A DNA stretch of 27,587 nucleotides from Streptomyces violaceoruber (GTDB lineage: Bacteria; Actinomycetota; Actinomycetes; Streptomycetales; Streptomycetaceae), in NCBI GenBank assembly GCA_000720805.1, contig JODI01000096.1, positions 1-27,587 of the forward strand, read 5' to 3'. Shown here one piece after another: positions 1-9,280 of the stretch. Within the stretch, counting starts at the first letter, position 1. Each line of letters opens with the position of its first letter. The translations under genes were made by a program, and so were the position numbers. The notes beneath the pieces were generated by a model. It was not told the DNA's origin. It did not search any database and worked only from the letters and a program-made list of their open reading frames with translations.

Positions 1-332
1 CCCTTCGGTCTTGCGTTTCCGACTCTATCAGACTGTTTCCGGTCCGATTTTCCTCGGTGCTTTCCAGGTTCCCGCTCTCGCGTTTCCCTTTCCGGCGGTC
101 CCAACATTATCAGAAGTTTTGAGCCGGACTGACCGGCGATCAATTTCCGATTCATCGGGAGGGTGCTTCTTCGAAATCAACGTTTCTAGAAGCTGACAGA
201 CACTCACCGTCACCGAGCCGGTTCAACGCCGAGCTCCAGGCAACTGTTCGAATCTACCTCCCCACACGTTCCGTGTCAACGGCTCCTGTGGGGCGAAGGA
301 GACAGTAGCAGTTCAGGCGCGGCATCCGCACA
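1..332. other. T-rich non-coding stretch with short repeats and two alternative hairpins
   Basis: No credible gene is visible; base composition is clearly richer in T than the rest of the window. GCGTTTCC occurs at 13-20 and 80-87, and TATCAGA followed closely by GTTT occurs at 26-38 and 108-119, which suggests an old imperfect duplication. Near the 3' end of the neighbouring gene, CCCCACA (260-266) can pair with TGTGGGG (287-293), and the overlapping ACACG (264-268) can instead pair with CGTGT (272-276) around a 3-base loop. The first could terminate the spoIIM-like gene or a gene to the left of the window. Confidence 0.5.
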
Positions 333-1340
333 TCAGGCGGCCGTCGGGACGGTGGCGCTGCGTTCGGCCGCCTCGACGTCGCCCGTGTCGCCGGCGCGGA
401 CTGCCCGGCCGCCCAGGACATAGACGTACACGAGGAACGCCGCTTCGGCGGCGATGCCGATGGTGATGCGGGCCCAGGTCGGCAGGCCGGACGGGGTGAC
501 GAAGCCTTCGATGGCACCCGAGACGAAGAGGACGAGTGCGAGACCTATCGCCATGCCCACGGCGGCGCGGCCTTCCTCGGCGAGGGCCGAGCGGCGGGTG
601 CGCGGGCCAGGGTCGACCAGGGTCCAGCCCAGGCGCAGGCCTGTGCCGGCAGCCACGAAGACCGCGGTCAGCTCCAGTAGGCCGTGCGGGAGGATGAGGC
701 CGAGGAAGGTGTCGAGGCGGCCTGCCGACGACATCAGGCCGAAGCCGACGCCGAGGTTGAGCATGTTCTGGAAGAGGATCCAGAGCACCGGGATACCGAG
801 GAAAACACCCAGGACCAGGCACATGGCGGCGGCTTGGGCGTTGTTCGTCCAGACCTGGGCGGCGAAGGAGGCCGCGGGGTGACTGGAGTAGTACGTCTCG
901 TACTCGCCACCGGGGCGGGTGAGTTCGCGCAGTTGGCTCGGCGCCGCGATGGTCGACTGCACTTCGGGGTGGGTGCCGATCCACCAGCCCAGGAGGGCCG
1001 CGACGACCGTGGACAGCAGCGCGGTGGGTACCCACCAGTGGCGGGACCTGTAGACGGCGGCCGGGAACCCGTGGGCAAGGAAGCGAGTGACATCCCGCCA
1101 CGAGGAACGCCGGGTGCCTGTGACGGCACTACGCGCGCGTGCCACCAATTGACTGAGCCGCCCTGTCAGCTGCGGGTCGGGGGCGCTGGACTGGATCAGG
1201 GAGAGGTGGGTGGCAGTGCGTTGGTAGAGGGCCACGAGTTCGTCGGCTTCGGACCCGTTGAGCCGGCGCTGACGCCGCAGCAGGGCATCCAGGCGGTCCC
1301 ATTCGGCTCGGTGGGCGGTGACGAAGACGTCGAGGTCCAT
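333..1340 (-). CDS. SpoIIM (DUF95) family integral membrane protein
   Basis: A 335-residue membrane protein of the stage II sporulation protein M family. The N-terminal ~100 residues are soluble and charged. Several hydrophobic segments follow: one near residues 105-125, one in the middle containing an AAAMCLVLGVFLGIPVLW stretch, one around an LPHGLLELTAVF stretch typical of the family, and two near the C-terminus. The ATG at 1340 is chosen because the conserved protein starts MDLDVFVTAHRAEWDRLDAL and a GGAGGAG ribosome site lies about 11 bases upstream; a longer open frame to 2084 overlaps the divergent RDD gene and is rejected. It is divergent from the RDD gene, a common actinobacterial pairing. 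In Bacillus, SpoIIM works with SpoIID/SpoIIP in peptidoglycan remodelling; the role here is not known. Confidence 0.9.
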   Translation of the reverse strand: MDLDVFVTAHRAEWDRLDALLRRQRRLNGSEADELVALYQRTATHLSLIQSSAPDPQLTGRLSQLVARARSAVTGTRRSSWRDVTRFLAHGFPAAVYRSRHWWVPTALLSTVVAALLGWWIGTHPEVQSTIAAPSQLRELTRPGGEYETYYSSHPAASFAAQVWTNNAQAAAMCLVLGVFLGIPVLWILFQNMLNLGVGFGLMSSAGRLDTFLGLILPHGLLELTAVFVAAGTGLRLGWTLVDPGPRTRRSALAEEGRAAVGMAIGLALVLFVSGAIEGFVTPSGLPTWARITIGIAAEAAFLVYVYVLGGRAVRAGDTGDVEAAERSATVPTAA

Positions 1341-1470
1341 CGGTTTGCGTGCTCCTCCGCTGGTTGTCGGCGGCTCGTCATGGATGTCAGCTTGTCGTAC
1401 TGCGGCGCGATGCGCCTTCAGCTTGGCAGACTGGCCGTTCACAGGGCAGGTCAGGGGAAGGGTGGCAGGC

Positions 1471-2421
1471 GTGAGTGAGCTGGTGACGGGCGAGGCGGTG
1501 GCACTCGAGTTGCGGCCCGCGAAGCTGCCCAGCAGGGCGTTGGCCGTGCTGATCGATCTGGCCGTGGCCGTCACCGTGTACATCGTGGTGACGGTCGTGC
1601 TGGTGGCGTCCACCTCTTCGCTGGACGAGGCGGCGCAGATCGCGTTGTCGATCGCCGGGTTCCTCCTGGTGCTGGTGGGCGGGCCGATAGCCGTCGAGAC
1701 GCTCAGCCATGGACGCTCGCTCGGGAAGCTGGCGTGCGGATTGCGCGTAGTGCGGGACGACGGTGGGCCGATCCGGTTCCGGCATGCGCTGGTGCGGGGA
1801 GCGATCGGAACGGTCGAGATCGTGATGACCTTCGGGGTCGTGGCTTGTATCGCTTCGCTGGTGTCGGCACGAGGGCGCCGGCTCGGTGACGTGTTCGCGG
1901 GAACTTTGGTCGTACGCGAACGAGTGCCGGCATCGCAGGTGGGCTTCGTGCCGCCGCCACCACCATGGCTGTCCGGGCGCTTCTCGACTCTTGATCTGTC
2001 GGCGGTCCCGGACTGGCTGTGGCTTGCGATCCGCCAGTACCTCACGAGGATGCAGCAGTTGGATCCGCAGGTCGGTTGGACCATGGCTCAGCGACTCGCC
2101 ACCGACCTCGCCTCTCACACGGGTGCCCCAGCTCCCCAGGGCGTTCCACCGGCGGCATATCTGGCCGCGGTGGTGCAGGAGCGGCAGGCCCGGGAGGTTC
2201 AGCGGAACTTCGCCGCCGGAGCGGCTGTGCCGTCGGCCGACGCACGGGCTCCGTATGGCGCGCCAGGTACGTACGGGACCCCGCCGGTGCCGCCTGCTCC
2301 TGCTCCTGCTCCTGCTCCTCAGCCTGCCGTGCATGTCGCTGGGACTTCGACTGCGGTCGCGCGGGAGACGACCGAGCGCTCCGACGACCGTCCCGGTACT
2401 GGATTCGCTCCGCCCGCGTAG
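1471..2421 (+). CDS. RDD family membrane protein with Pro/Ala-rich tail
   Basis: A 316-residue protein. The RDD domain occupies about residues 10-145: the opening Arg and Asp of the family lie in SRALAVLIDLAV, two hydrophobic helices follow, then a GRSLGKLACGLRVVRDDG loop, a third hydrophobic segment, and the closing RRLGDVFAGTLVVRE. The rest is soluble, ending in a low-complexity Pro-Ala stretch encoded by repeated GCTCCT (about 2297-2320). The GTG at 1471 follows a GGGGAAGGG ribosome site at 1454-1462. A longer frame from 1318 would overlap the divergent spoIIM-like start. The family is membrane-bound with no settled biochemical function; a link to envelope or transport work is inference. 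Confidence 0.9.
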   Translation: MSELVTGEAVALELRPAKLPSRALAVLIDLAVAVTVYIVVTVVLVASTSSLDEAAQIALSIAGFLLVLVGGPIAVETLSHGRSLGKLACGLRVVRDDGGPIRFRHALVRGAIGTVEIVMTFGVVACIASLVSARGRRLGDVFAGTLVVRERVPASQVGFVPPPPPWLSGRFSTLDLSAVPDWLWLAIRQYLTRMQQLDPQVGWTMAQRLATDLASHTGAPAPQGVPPAAYLAAVVQERQAREVQRNFAAGAAVPSADARAPYGAPGTYGTPPVPPAPAPAPAPQPAVHVAGTSTAVARETTERSDDRPGTGFAPPA

Positions 2422-2437
2422 CTCGGTGGGGCCGCTG

Positions 2438-2455
2438 ACGCCGTACGAGCGGCGT
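2438..2455. terminator. Hairpin between convergent genes
   Basis: ACGCCG (2438-2443) pairs with CGGCGT (2450-2455) around a 6-base loop, in the 60-base gap between the RDD gene stop and the stop of the convergent gene at 2482. There is no T-run, as is common for terminators in this group. The call is weak. Confidence 0.35.
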
Positions 2456-2481
2456 GAGTCCTCCGGCCCGCCGCATCGGGT

Positions 2482-3108
2482 TCAGTCCGGCGGAGACCGG
2501 AATGCCGAGGGGGGCGAGTCGAGGTCCTCCAGTTCGATGCCGGGAGCGGCGAGGACCACGTCGCCGGCGATGTGCACGACGTGCTGTTCTCCTGTGTCCA
2601 GGGCTGTGACCTGGTATTCCTCCACGGTCAGAGGTCCGTTGTCAGTGGCGTGTGCTTCGATCTTCAGCAAGGTCCAGGACTGGTCCACGGTGCGCGGGGC
2701 GAGGACCGGGTCCGTGAAGGCGACGAGGCGTACGCGGGTGGCCGAGCTGGAAGGGGTGAGGCGCAGGAGACGGGTGGTGGCGATGAGAAATGCCGGGGAT
2801 GTGCCGGTGAAGGCATGGGCGCGCACGTTGCCTTCGGTGGCCTGAGTCCCGGTGGGATCTGTACGGACCCAGGTGACGCCGTCGAGGGCGGCGCCGCGGA
2901 CCTGCCAGCTCGCGGCGTGCAGTTCAAGGCGGATGGGGCGGCCGAGTTCGTCGAGGGTGAGGTCGACGGAGCCGCTGTGGTCGCCCGCGGGAGTGGTCAG
3001 TTGGGAGACATAGCGCCAGCCGGACGGACCGGGGGCGCAGTGGAAGTGCTCTTCTGCGAGGGGGGTGTGATCGTGCGGATCGTGGAGCGAATAGCGGCCG
3101 CGGGGCAT
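2482..3108 (-). CDS. Conserved hypothetical protein (about 208 aa)
   Basis: A soluble protein of 208 residues that I cannot assign to a named domain. It starts MPRGRYSLHDPHDHTPL and is rich in beta-forming segments such as SGSVDLTLDELGRPIRLEL; there is no signal peptide, membrane helix or clear catalytic motif. The alternating-strand pattern with a DELGRPIRLEL turn loosely recalls the putative glycolipid-binding fold, but I cannot support that by eye. ATG 3108 is preferred over the in-frame start at 3171 because the extra 21 residues look non-conserved and run into the ahcY terminator. It lies downstream of ahcY on the same strand but is cut off from it by the strong hairpin at 3154-3192. Confidence 0.75.
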   Translation of the reverse strand: MPRGRYSLHDPHDHTPLAEEHFHCAPGPSGWRYVSQLTTPAGDHSGSVDLTLDELGRPIRLELHAASWQVRGAALDGVTWVRTDPTGTQATEGNVRAHAFTGTSPAFLIATTRLLRLTPSSSATRVRLVAFTDPVLAPRTVDQSWTLLKIEAHATDNGPLTVEEYQVTALDTGEQHVVHIAGDVVLAAPGIELEDLDSPPSAFRSPPD

Positions 3109-3153
3109 CGGAGTCCTGGGTATTGACGGGCTGGTCCGGCCGCGGTGGCCGAA

Positions 3154-3192
3154 GAGGCAGGCCCCCGACACGGGGGTGCGGGGGCCTGCCTC
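3154..3192 (-). terminator. Strong intrinsic-type terminator after ahcY
   Basis: A perfect 14-bp stem: 3154-3167 pairs with 3179-3192 around an 11-base loop (3168-3178). It lies 66 bases after the ahcY stop and just before the start of the downstream gene. There is no clear U-run, which is usual in Streptomyces. It should end the ahcY transcript. Confidence 0.8.
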
Positions 3193-3257
3193 GGAGGACC
3201 TGCTGGTGAGAGCGCGTCAGCGCACCGGCGCGCTCATCATCGGCGGCAGTGGTGCGG

Positions 3258-4715
<1,458 letters not shown>

Positions 4716-4754
4716 GGGGAGCTGCTCCTCAGGGTTGGGGCGCGATGGATACGG

Positions 4755-4840
4755 CTGATCTGCACGGCGGCGGACACAGGGGTGCCCCGAAGGAGGACAC
4801 AGGCATGCCCGCGAGCGCGCAGCGCAGTCCGTCGGAGGCC
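4755..4840 (-). promoter_or_regulatory. Possible structured leader element of ahcY (SAH-riboswitch-like core)
   Basis: On the minus strand, CTCCGACG (4830-4837 on +) is followed after four bases by GCGCTGC (4819-4825). This has the same order and spacing as the 5' core I recall for SAH riboswitches (a GACG block, four bases, GCGCUGC). Possible pairings: CTCCGA with TCGGGG (4785-4790), and CTGCGC with GTGCAG (4760-4765), giving the nested order of that class. However, the AGGCUCG-type segment expected for ligand binding is not visible. Treat it as a structured-leader candidate only. Confidence 0.25.
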
Positions 4841-4850
4841 CTCTCTCCCT

Positions 4851-4880
4851 CGGTCGGTCCGCGGTGGGACCGCCCGACCG
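4851..4880 (-). promoter_or_regulatory. Stable hairpin in ahcY leader
   Basis: CGGTCGG (4851-4857) pairs with CCGACCG (4874-4880), and directly inside it GCGGT (4861-4865) pairs with ACCGC (4869-4873) around GGG, leaving a 3-base bulge (4858-4860). It is a 12-bp hairpin about 135 bases upstream of the ahcY start. A TAGCTT -10-like box (minus strand, 4910-4915) would place the transcript start just before it, with no convincing -35. It could be part of a leader switch or an upstream stop signal. Confidence 0.45.
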
Positions 4881-5078
4881 CCATCAGCAGCGACGTCTGG
4901 CTCCCACCCAAGCTACACCGGTGCCCCGGGGCATCCCCAGTCCGCCTCCGAACACATCGCGCCCTCACGGCTTACGGGGTCGTCACGGCTTGGGCCCGGG
5001 TTCGGGCCGGATGTGTCGGCGGGCGGGGTGCCGGGTGGGGTGCCGGGTGGAGTGTCGTGCCTGAACAGGAGGGGAATC

Positions 5079-5426
5079 AGGGTGATCAAGTCCGTCGTGG
5101 GTCTGTGGACGGGGTACCCGGGACAGCCGTGCGCAGCTACCACGTGAAGGTGCCGGAGGGGCGGCTGTTTCTGCTCGGCGACACTGGTTGAACTCGCGGG
5201 ACTCGCGGTTCTTCGCCGAGGACCACGGCGGGACGGTGCCCCCTGCTCGGTCCGAGGGCGAGTGACGGGCGACTGCACCGCGTCGATGCTGCTCGCCGTC
5301 GGCGCGGTGGCCGGGATCCTGGCCGGGCTCACCGGGTTCACCGGGCTCGGTCTGGGGATCGCTGCCCTGGGCCTGCGGCAACGGAAGCCGGTTCCGGTGC
5401 AGCCGTTGTGGATGGCGCCGGTGTGA
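5079..5426 (+). pseudogene. Degraded type I signal peptidase (S26) relic
   Basis: Pieces of a type I signal peptidase follow each other in order but in different frames. VIKSVVGL (from 5082) resembles the catalytic-lysine box. YHVKVPEGRLFLLGD (about 5138-5182) and NSRDSRFFAEDHGGTVP (from 5191) form the GD...S.DSR box, with one base missing between them. VRGRVTGDCTASMLL (from 5250) runs into a C-terminal membrane helix, LLAVGAVAGILAGLTGFTGLGLGIAALGL, ending at the TGA at 5426. The pieces need at least three frame changes. The serine box (G-x-S-M-x-P) is not found upstream, so the active site is incomplete. I infer a decayed gene, though a run of sequencing errors cannot be ruled out from one sequence. 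Confidence 0.65.
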
Positions 5427-5430
5427 GCGC

Positions 5431-5471
5431 GGCGGACGGGGGCCGTCGGACGCTCGGCGGGCCCCGTCGCC
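5431..5471. terminator. GC-rich hairpin upstream of the cation transporter stop
   Basis: GGCG (5431-5434) plus ACGGGG (5436-5441) pair with CCCCGT plus CGCC (5462-5471), a 10-bp stem with a single bulged G. It sits between the signal peptidase relic (+) and the end of the cation diffusion facilitator gene (-), so it could serve either strand. Confidence 0.5.
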
Positions 5472-5492
5472 GTAGGCGATCGCCGGCGTAGA

Positions 5493-6473
5493 TCAGTGGT
5501 CGGCGGGGTGTGGTGCCGGTCCTCCGGGTGTGGCCTCGCGGTCGGGACCCTTGGCGGCCTCGGACTCGCTGTAGATGTCGGGTTCGAGGTAGATCACGCG
5601 AGCGATCGGAACGGCCTCGCGGATGCGGGCCTCGGCAGCGTTGATGGCGGAGGCGACCTGGGCGGCGGTGTCGTCGTGCTGGACGGCGATCTTGGCCGCG
5701 ACCAGGAGTTCCTCGGGGCCGAGGTGGAGGGTGCGCATGTGGATGATGCCGGTGACCGTGTCTCCGTCGACGATCGCGGTCTCGATCTTCTTGACCTGGT
5801 CGGCGCCGGCCGACTCGCCGAGCAGCAGGGACTTGGTCTCGGCGGCCAGGACGAGGGCGATCAGGATGAGCAGGATGCCGATGCAGAGGGTGCCGATGCC
5901 GTCCCAGACGCCGTCGCCGGTGAGCAGGGCGAAGCCCACGCCGCCGAGGGCGAGGACCAGGCCGACGAGCGCGCCGAAGTCCTCCAGGAGGACGACGGGG
6001 AGCTCGGGGGCCTTGGCCCGGCGCACGAACTCCTTCCAGGAGAGCTCGCCGCGCTGCGGGTTGGATTCCTTGATGGCCGTGCGGAAGGAGAATCCCTCGG
6101 CGATGATCGCGAAGATCAGGACGCCCACCGGCCAGTACCAGTGCTCGATCTCATGCGGGGTTTTGATCTTCTCGTAGCCCTCGTAGATGGCGAACATGCC
6201 GCCGACCGAGAAGAGGACGATGGAGACGAGGAAGGCGTAGATGTAGCGCTCGCGGCCATAGCCGAAGGGGTGTTGGGGGGTTGCCTCGCGCTGGGCCTTC
6301 TTGCCGCCGAGGAGCAGCAGGAACTGGTTGCCGGAGTCGGCGAGCGAGTGCACGCCCTCGGCGAGCATCGACGACGAGCCGCTGAACGCGAACGCCACGA
6401 ACTTCGATGCCGCGATGGCGAGGTTGGCCCCGAGTGCCGCCACGATCGCCCTGGTACCGCCTGACGCGCTCAT
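5493..6473 (-). CDS. Cation diffusion facilitator family transporter
   Basis: A 326-residue inner-membrane metal/proton antiporter of the CDF (ZnT) family. The first helix pair carries the metal-site H42-x-x-x-D46 in EGVHSLADSGNQ. A second acidic site lies near LLEDFGALVGLVLALGGVG. About six hydrophobic segments are visible, followed by a C-terminal soluble domain with alternating strands (TGIIHMRTLHLGPEELLVAAKI), typical of the dimer-forming CDF tail. ATG 6473 has an AAGGGA site; a longer frame to 6590 begins with an Arg-rich non-conserved stretch. The metal (Zn, Fe, Mn or Co) cannot be read from the sequence. It follows manA on the same strand with a 144-base gap. Confidence 0.92.
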   Translation of the reverse strand: MSASGGTRAIVAALGANLAIAASKFVAFAFSGSSSMLAEGVHSLADSGNQFLLLLGGKKAQREATPQHPFGYGRERYIYAFLVSIVLFSVGGMFAIYEGYEKIKTPHEIEHWYWPVGVLIFAIIAEGFSFRTAIKESNPQRGELSWKEFVRRAKAPELPVVLLEDFGALVGLVLALGGVGFALLTGDGVWDGIGTLCIGILLILIALVLAAETKSLLLGESAGADQVKKIETAIVDGDTVTGIIHMRTLHLGPEELLVAAKIAVQHDDTAAQVASAINAAEARIREAVPIARVIYLEPDIYSESEAAKGPDREATPGGPAPHPADH

Positions 6474-6617
6474 GTGTTCGCGTTGTCCCTTCGCCTTCGT
6501 CTGTACGCGGGCGCCCGAGGAGGGTCGTCCAAGGACCGGGCCTTTGCCGGGCCTTTGCCGGTGGGCCATTCTTGCAGCCCGGCGCGGCACCAGCGCGTCA
6601 GGTATCCACAGGCGCGG

Positions 6618-7769
6618 TCACACAATCACAGTGGCTCGGAAGAGCGTGCCCGCCCCGGACACCTCGGCCTTCTCGCCCGCCGGTACGAACACGGATTGCC
6701 CGGGTGTCAGTTCGTACTCCCCCGTCCGTACCGATCCGGCCGTGCAGAGCAGGATCTGCGGGGTCGCCCCGGTGAGGTCGTGGGGAGCGGCGGCCTCGGG
6801 GAGGACGTACCTCGACAGCCGGAACTCGTCGATGGGGGTCTCGTAGACCTCCTCGCCGTCGGGGGCCGCCTCCGGGCGCAGGACGCCGGGGTCGCTCGGC
6901 TCGAAGCGGACGATGCGCAGGAGTTCGGGGACGTCGACGTGCTTGGGCGTCAGGCCGCAGCGCAGGACGTTGTCGGAGTTCGCCATGATCTCGACGCCGA
7001 GACCGTTCAGGTACGCGTGCGGGATGCCGGCGCCGAGGAACAGGGCTTCGCCGGGCTGGAGTCGGACGTGGTTGAGGAGCATCGCGGCGATGACGCCGGG
7101 GTCGCCCGGGTAGTGGTGGGCGATGTCCGCGTACGGGGTGTAGGCGCCGCCGAGGCGGGTGCAGGCGGCGGTGGCCGCGGCGACCGTGCGGGTCATCTCG
7201 TCCGGGTCGGCGGTGAGGATCGCCGTGAGGACCTCGCGCAGGGCCGCGTCCTCGGGGTGGGCGTGCAGCAGGTCGACGTACGGCTTGAGGGTGTCCACGC
7301 CGAGTCCGTCGAGGAGGTCGGCGGCCTCGGCCGGGTCGCGGAAGCCGCACAGACCGTCGAACTCGGTGAGCGCGCAGATGAGTTCGGGCTTGTGGTTGGC
7401 GTCCTTGTAGTTGCGGTACGGGGCGTCGATCGGGATGTTCCGGTGCTCCTCGTCCTCGTAGCCCTCCTTGGCCTGTTCCAGGTCGGGGTGCACCTGGAGG
7501 GAGAGGGGGGCGCCGGCGGCGAGGATCTTGAGCAGGAAGGGCAGGCGCGGGCCGAACCTGGCGACGGCGGGTCCGCCCAACTCGCGCTCCGGGTCGGCCT
7601 CGATGACCTCGACGAGCGTGCCGCGCCCGGTGCGGGAGGGTGCGCCCGGGTGAGCGCCCATCCACATCTCCGCCTGCGGCTCGCCGCTCGGGTCGATGCC
7701 GAGCAGCTGGGGGATCGCGGTGGTGGAACCCCAGGCGTAGGGGCGGATCGTGTTGTCGAGGCGGTCCAT
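6618..7769 (-). CDS. manA: Mannose-6-phosphate isomerase, class I
   Basis: A 383-residue zinc enzyme that interconverts fructose-6-phosphate and mannose-6-phosphate, the entry to GDP-mannose. Type I features: the N-terminal NTIRPYAWGS, the metal ligands Q92 and H94 in PLSLQVHPD, the glutamate E129 in NHKPELICAL, and the fourth-ligand region GIPHAYLNGLGVEIMANSDN followed by the CGLTPKHVD box. ATG 7769 has an AAGGAA site. It is the fourth gene in the manB to manA minus-strand block and follows the SIS-domain gene after a 127-base gap that carries direct repeats. Confidence 0.97.
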   Translation of the reverse strand: MDRLDNTIRPYAWGSTTAIPQLLGIDPSGEPQAEMWMGAHPGAPSRTGRGTLVEVIEADPERELGGPAVARFGPRLPFLLKILAAGAPLSLQVHPDLEQAKEGYEDEEHRNIPIDAPYRNYKDANHKPELICALTEFDGLCGFRDPAEAADLLDGLGVDTLKPYVDLLHAHPEDAALREVLTAILTADPDEMTRTVAAATAACTRLGGAYTPYADIAHHYPGDPGVIAAMLLNHVRLQPGEALFLGAGIPHAYLNGLGVEIMANSDNVLRCGLTPKHVDVPELLRIVRFEPSDPGVLRPEAAPDGEEVYETPIDEFRLSRYVLPEAAAPHDLTGATPQILLCTAGSVRTGEYELTPGQSVFVPAGEKAEVSGAGTLFRATVIV

Positions 7770-7796
7770 GGGGTTCCTTCTGCCGGGTCTTGGTGC

Positions 7797-7888
7797 GTAC
7801 GACGGTCAGGGCGTCGTGTGTACGACGGTCAGGGCGTCGCGGGCACGACTGGAACAGGGCGCGGTGTCCACGACGGTCGGGGCGTCCT
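7797..7888. repeat. Three direct 20-bp repeats between manA and the SIS gene
   Basis: GTACGACGGTCAGGGCGTCG occurs exactly at 7797-7816 and 7820-7839, and a diverged copy (CCACGACGGTCGGGGCGTCC) lies at 7869-7888. They fill most of the spacer between the SIS gene stop and the manA start. Function unknown; slippage-type duplication is likely. Confidence 0.85.
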
Positions 7889-7896
7889 GGGCAAGA

Positions 7897-9030
7897 TCAG
7901 GCCCCCGAGGCGAGCGCCAGGTAAACGGCGGCGAAATCCGTCATGGCGATCAGTTCCGCGAGGCTCTCCAGTTCGCCACCGGACTCCGGCTCCAGCTCGC
8001 TGATCGGCGTGTCATGGCTGAGGGCCAGGTCACGGGCGGCGGGGGCGGCGGTGAGGCCACCGATCGGGCGGTCGCGAAGCAGCACCACGCGCGCGTGGAT
8101 GGCAGGCGGCTCCTCCACGCGGTCGCGGAAGAAATCGTCGGGGTCGGCGCTGGCGGCCAGCGGCCCCGCGAGCAGGGCGCTGTGCGCGGCGAGCGCCTCG
8201 GGCAGCTCGGCGACAACCGCCGGGGTCCCGGACAGCTCGGCGAGGGCGGCGGCGAACCGGCGTCCGGCGGGGCCCGCCGAGGTGCCCTCGGTCCAGATCA
8301 CCGGGAGGGCGTCGGCCAGTTCGGCGGCCAGTGTCTTGGCCGGGTTGCTGTAGGTCGCGATGGCGGGACCGCAGCGCTCGGCGACCTGGTCGAGTCGGTC
8401 GGCGACCTTCTCGAGGGCGTCCGGCGGGGCGGTGAGCAGACCGGTGCGGTCGAGGATCGCCAGCAGCGGGGTGAGCAGCGCCCACAGGACGCCGGGGGCG
8501 GACGCGGTGAGGACCTCTTCGTCCTGCTCGTCGTACGGGGCCGTCGCCATCGGTACGAAGAGGCCGTGGGCGCCTTCCACCGCCTCGCTGAGCGGGGTGC
8601 GGGCGGGGGCCACGGCGACGACCGTGCAGCCGCGCCGGTAGGCCGAGTCGGCGAGCAGGGACAGTCCCGGCTCGGTGCCGTCGGGGGTGGCGATCAGCAG
8701 CAGGTCCACGGAGCCGGCCCAGCCGGGCAGTTCCCAGCGCAGGGCGCCCGCGGCGGGGGCGACGCCGGTGGGGGCGAGGCGGGTGACCGGGCTGCCGGGG
8801 CCGGCAAGGGTGCCGAGGAGGTCGGCGACGCAGGTGGCGGCGGCGCCGGGGCCCGCGATCAGGACGGCTCGCGGGCGTCCGTCCGGTTTGAGGTCGGGCA
8901 CCCCGGACTCGGCGGCGTGCCGGGCCGCGGTGCGGACGCGGGCGCCGGCCTCCGCGGCGCCGCGGAGCAGGCCGCGGTGATCGGCCTCCGCGAGCGCGTC
9001 GGGGGTGTCGAGCAGCGATTCGTCGAGCAT
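7897..9030 (-). CDS. SIS-domain protein, phosphoglucose/phosphomannose isomerase-like
   Basis: A 377-residue cytosolic protein that looks like the actinobacterial SIS (sugar isomerase) protein always found between manB and manA. Visible features: a Rossmann-like AVLIAGPGAAATCVADLLGTLA near residues 55-75, a second sugar-phosphate loop around DLLLIATPDGTEPGLSLLADSA, and a C-terminal half matching the bacterial PGI/PMI C-terminal type (AIATYSNPAKTLAAELADALPVIWTEGT...). It lacks motifs I could use to assign one catalytic activity, and in Streptomyces it is usually left as a putative isomerase. ATG 9030 has a GGAGG site about 10 bases upstream. Context points to hexose/mannose phosphate metabolism. 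Confidence 0.85.
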   Translation of the reverse strand: MLDESLLDTPDALAEADHRGLLRGAAEAGARVRTAARHAAESGVPDLKPDGRPRAVLIAGPGAAATCVADLLGTLAGPGSPVTRLAPTGVAPAAGALRWELPGWAGSVDLLLIATPDGTEPGLSLLADSAYRRGCTVVAVAPARTPLSEAVEGAHGLFVPMATAPYDEQDEEVLTASAPGVLWALLTPLLAILDRTGLLTAPPDALEKVADRLDQVAERCGPAIATYSNPAKTLAAELADALPVIWTEGTSAGPAGRRFAAALAELSGTPAVVAELPEALAAHSALLAGPLAASADPDDFFRDRVEEPPAIHARVVLLRDRPIGGLTAAPAARDLALSHDTPISELEPESGGELESLAELIAMTDFAAVYLALASGA

Positions 9031-9055
9031 GGGCGGCAGCCTCCGGTCGCCGGGT

Positions 9056-9083
9056 TCGTCGGATGCGCGGTCGTCGGATGCGC
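9056..9083. repeat. 14-bp direct repeat
   Basis: CGTCGGATGCGCGG occurs twice back to back (with a T between) at about 9056-9084, in the 79-base gap between the Trm112-like gene and the SIS gene. Confidence 0.7.
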
Positions 9084-9109
9084 GGGGCTCCGGGTCGCCA
9101 GGTGGTCGC

Positions 9110-9280
9110 TTACGCGGGGCGGCGCGCCTCGTCGACGAGGAGTACGGGGATGCCGTCGCGGACCGGGTACGCCAGGCCGCAGTCCTGGCCGGTGCAGATC
9201 AGCTCGGCGTCCTGCTCCTTGAGGGGGGCGTGGCAGGCCGGGCAGGCGAGGATCTCCAGGAGGCCGGCTTCGAGCGGCAT
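9110..9280 (-). CDS. Trm112/UPF0434 family small zinc-ribbon protein
   Basis: A 56-residue protein with four cysteines placed as a zinc ribbon: C13-x-x-C16 and C29-x4-C34, followed by the family signature [13 protein letters not shown]. This matches the Trm112-like (UPF0434) family; yeast Trm112 is an activator of methyltransferases, but the bacterial role is not settled. ATG 9280 is chosen because the conserved family starts a few residues before the LLEILACP motif; a longer frame to 9469 is Arg/Pro-rich and not conserved-looking. It lies 79 bases upstream of the SIS gene and probably belongs to the manB block. Confidence 0.9.
   Translation of the reverse strand: MPLEAGLLEILACPACHAPLKEQDAELICTGQDCGLAYPVRDGIPVLLVDEARRPA

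Noticed and set aside
2042..2476. Minus-strand ORF with a Gln-Glu repeat opposite the RDD gene tail
   Set aside because: It is the complement of the Pro-Ala codon repeat in the RDD gene, with no independent support.
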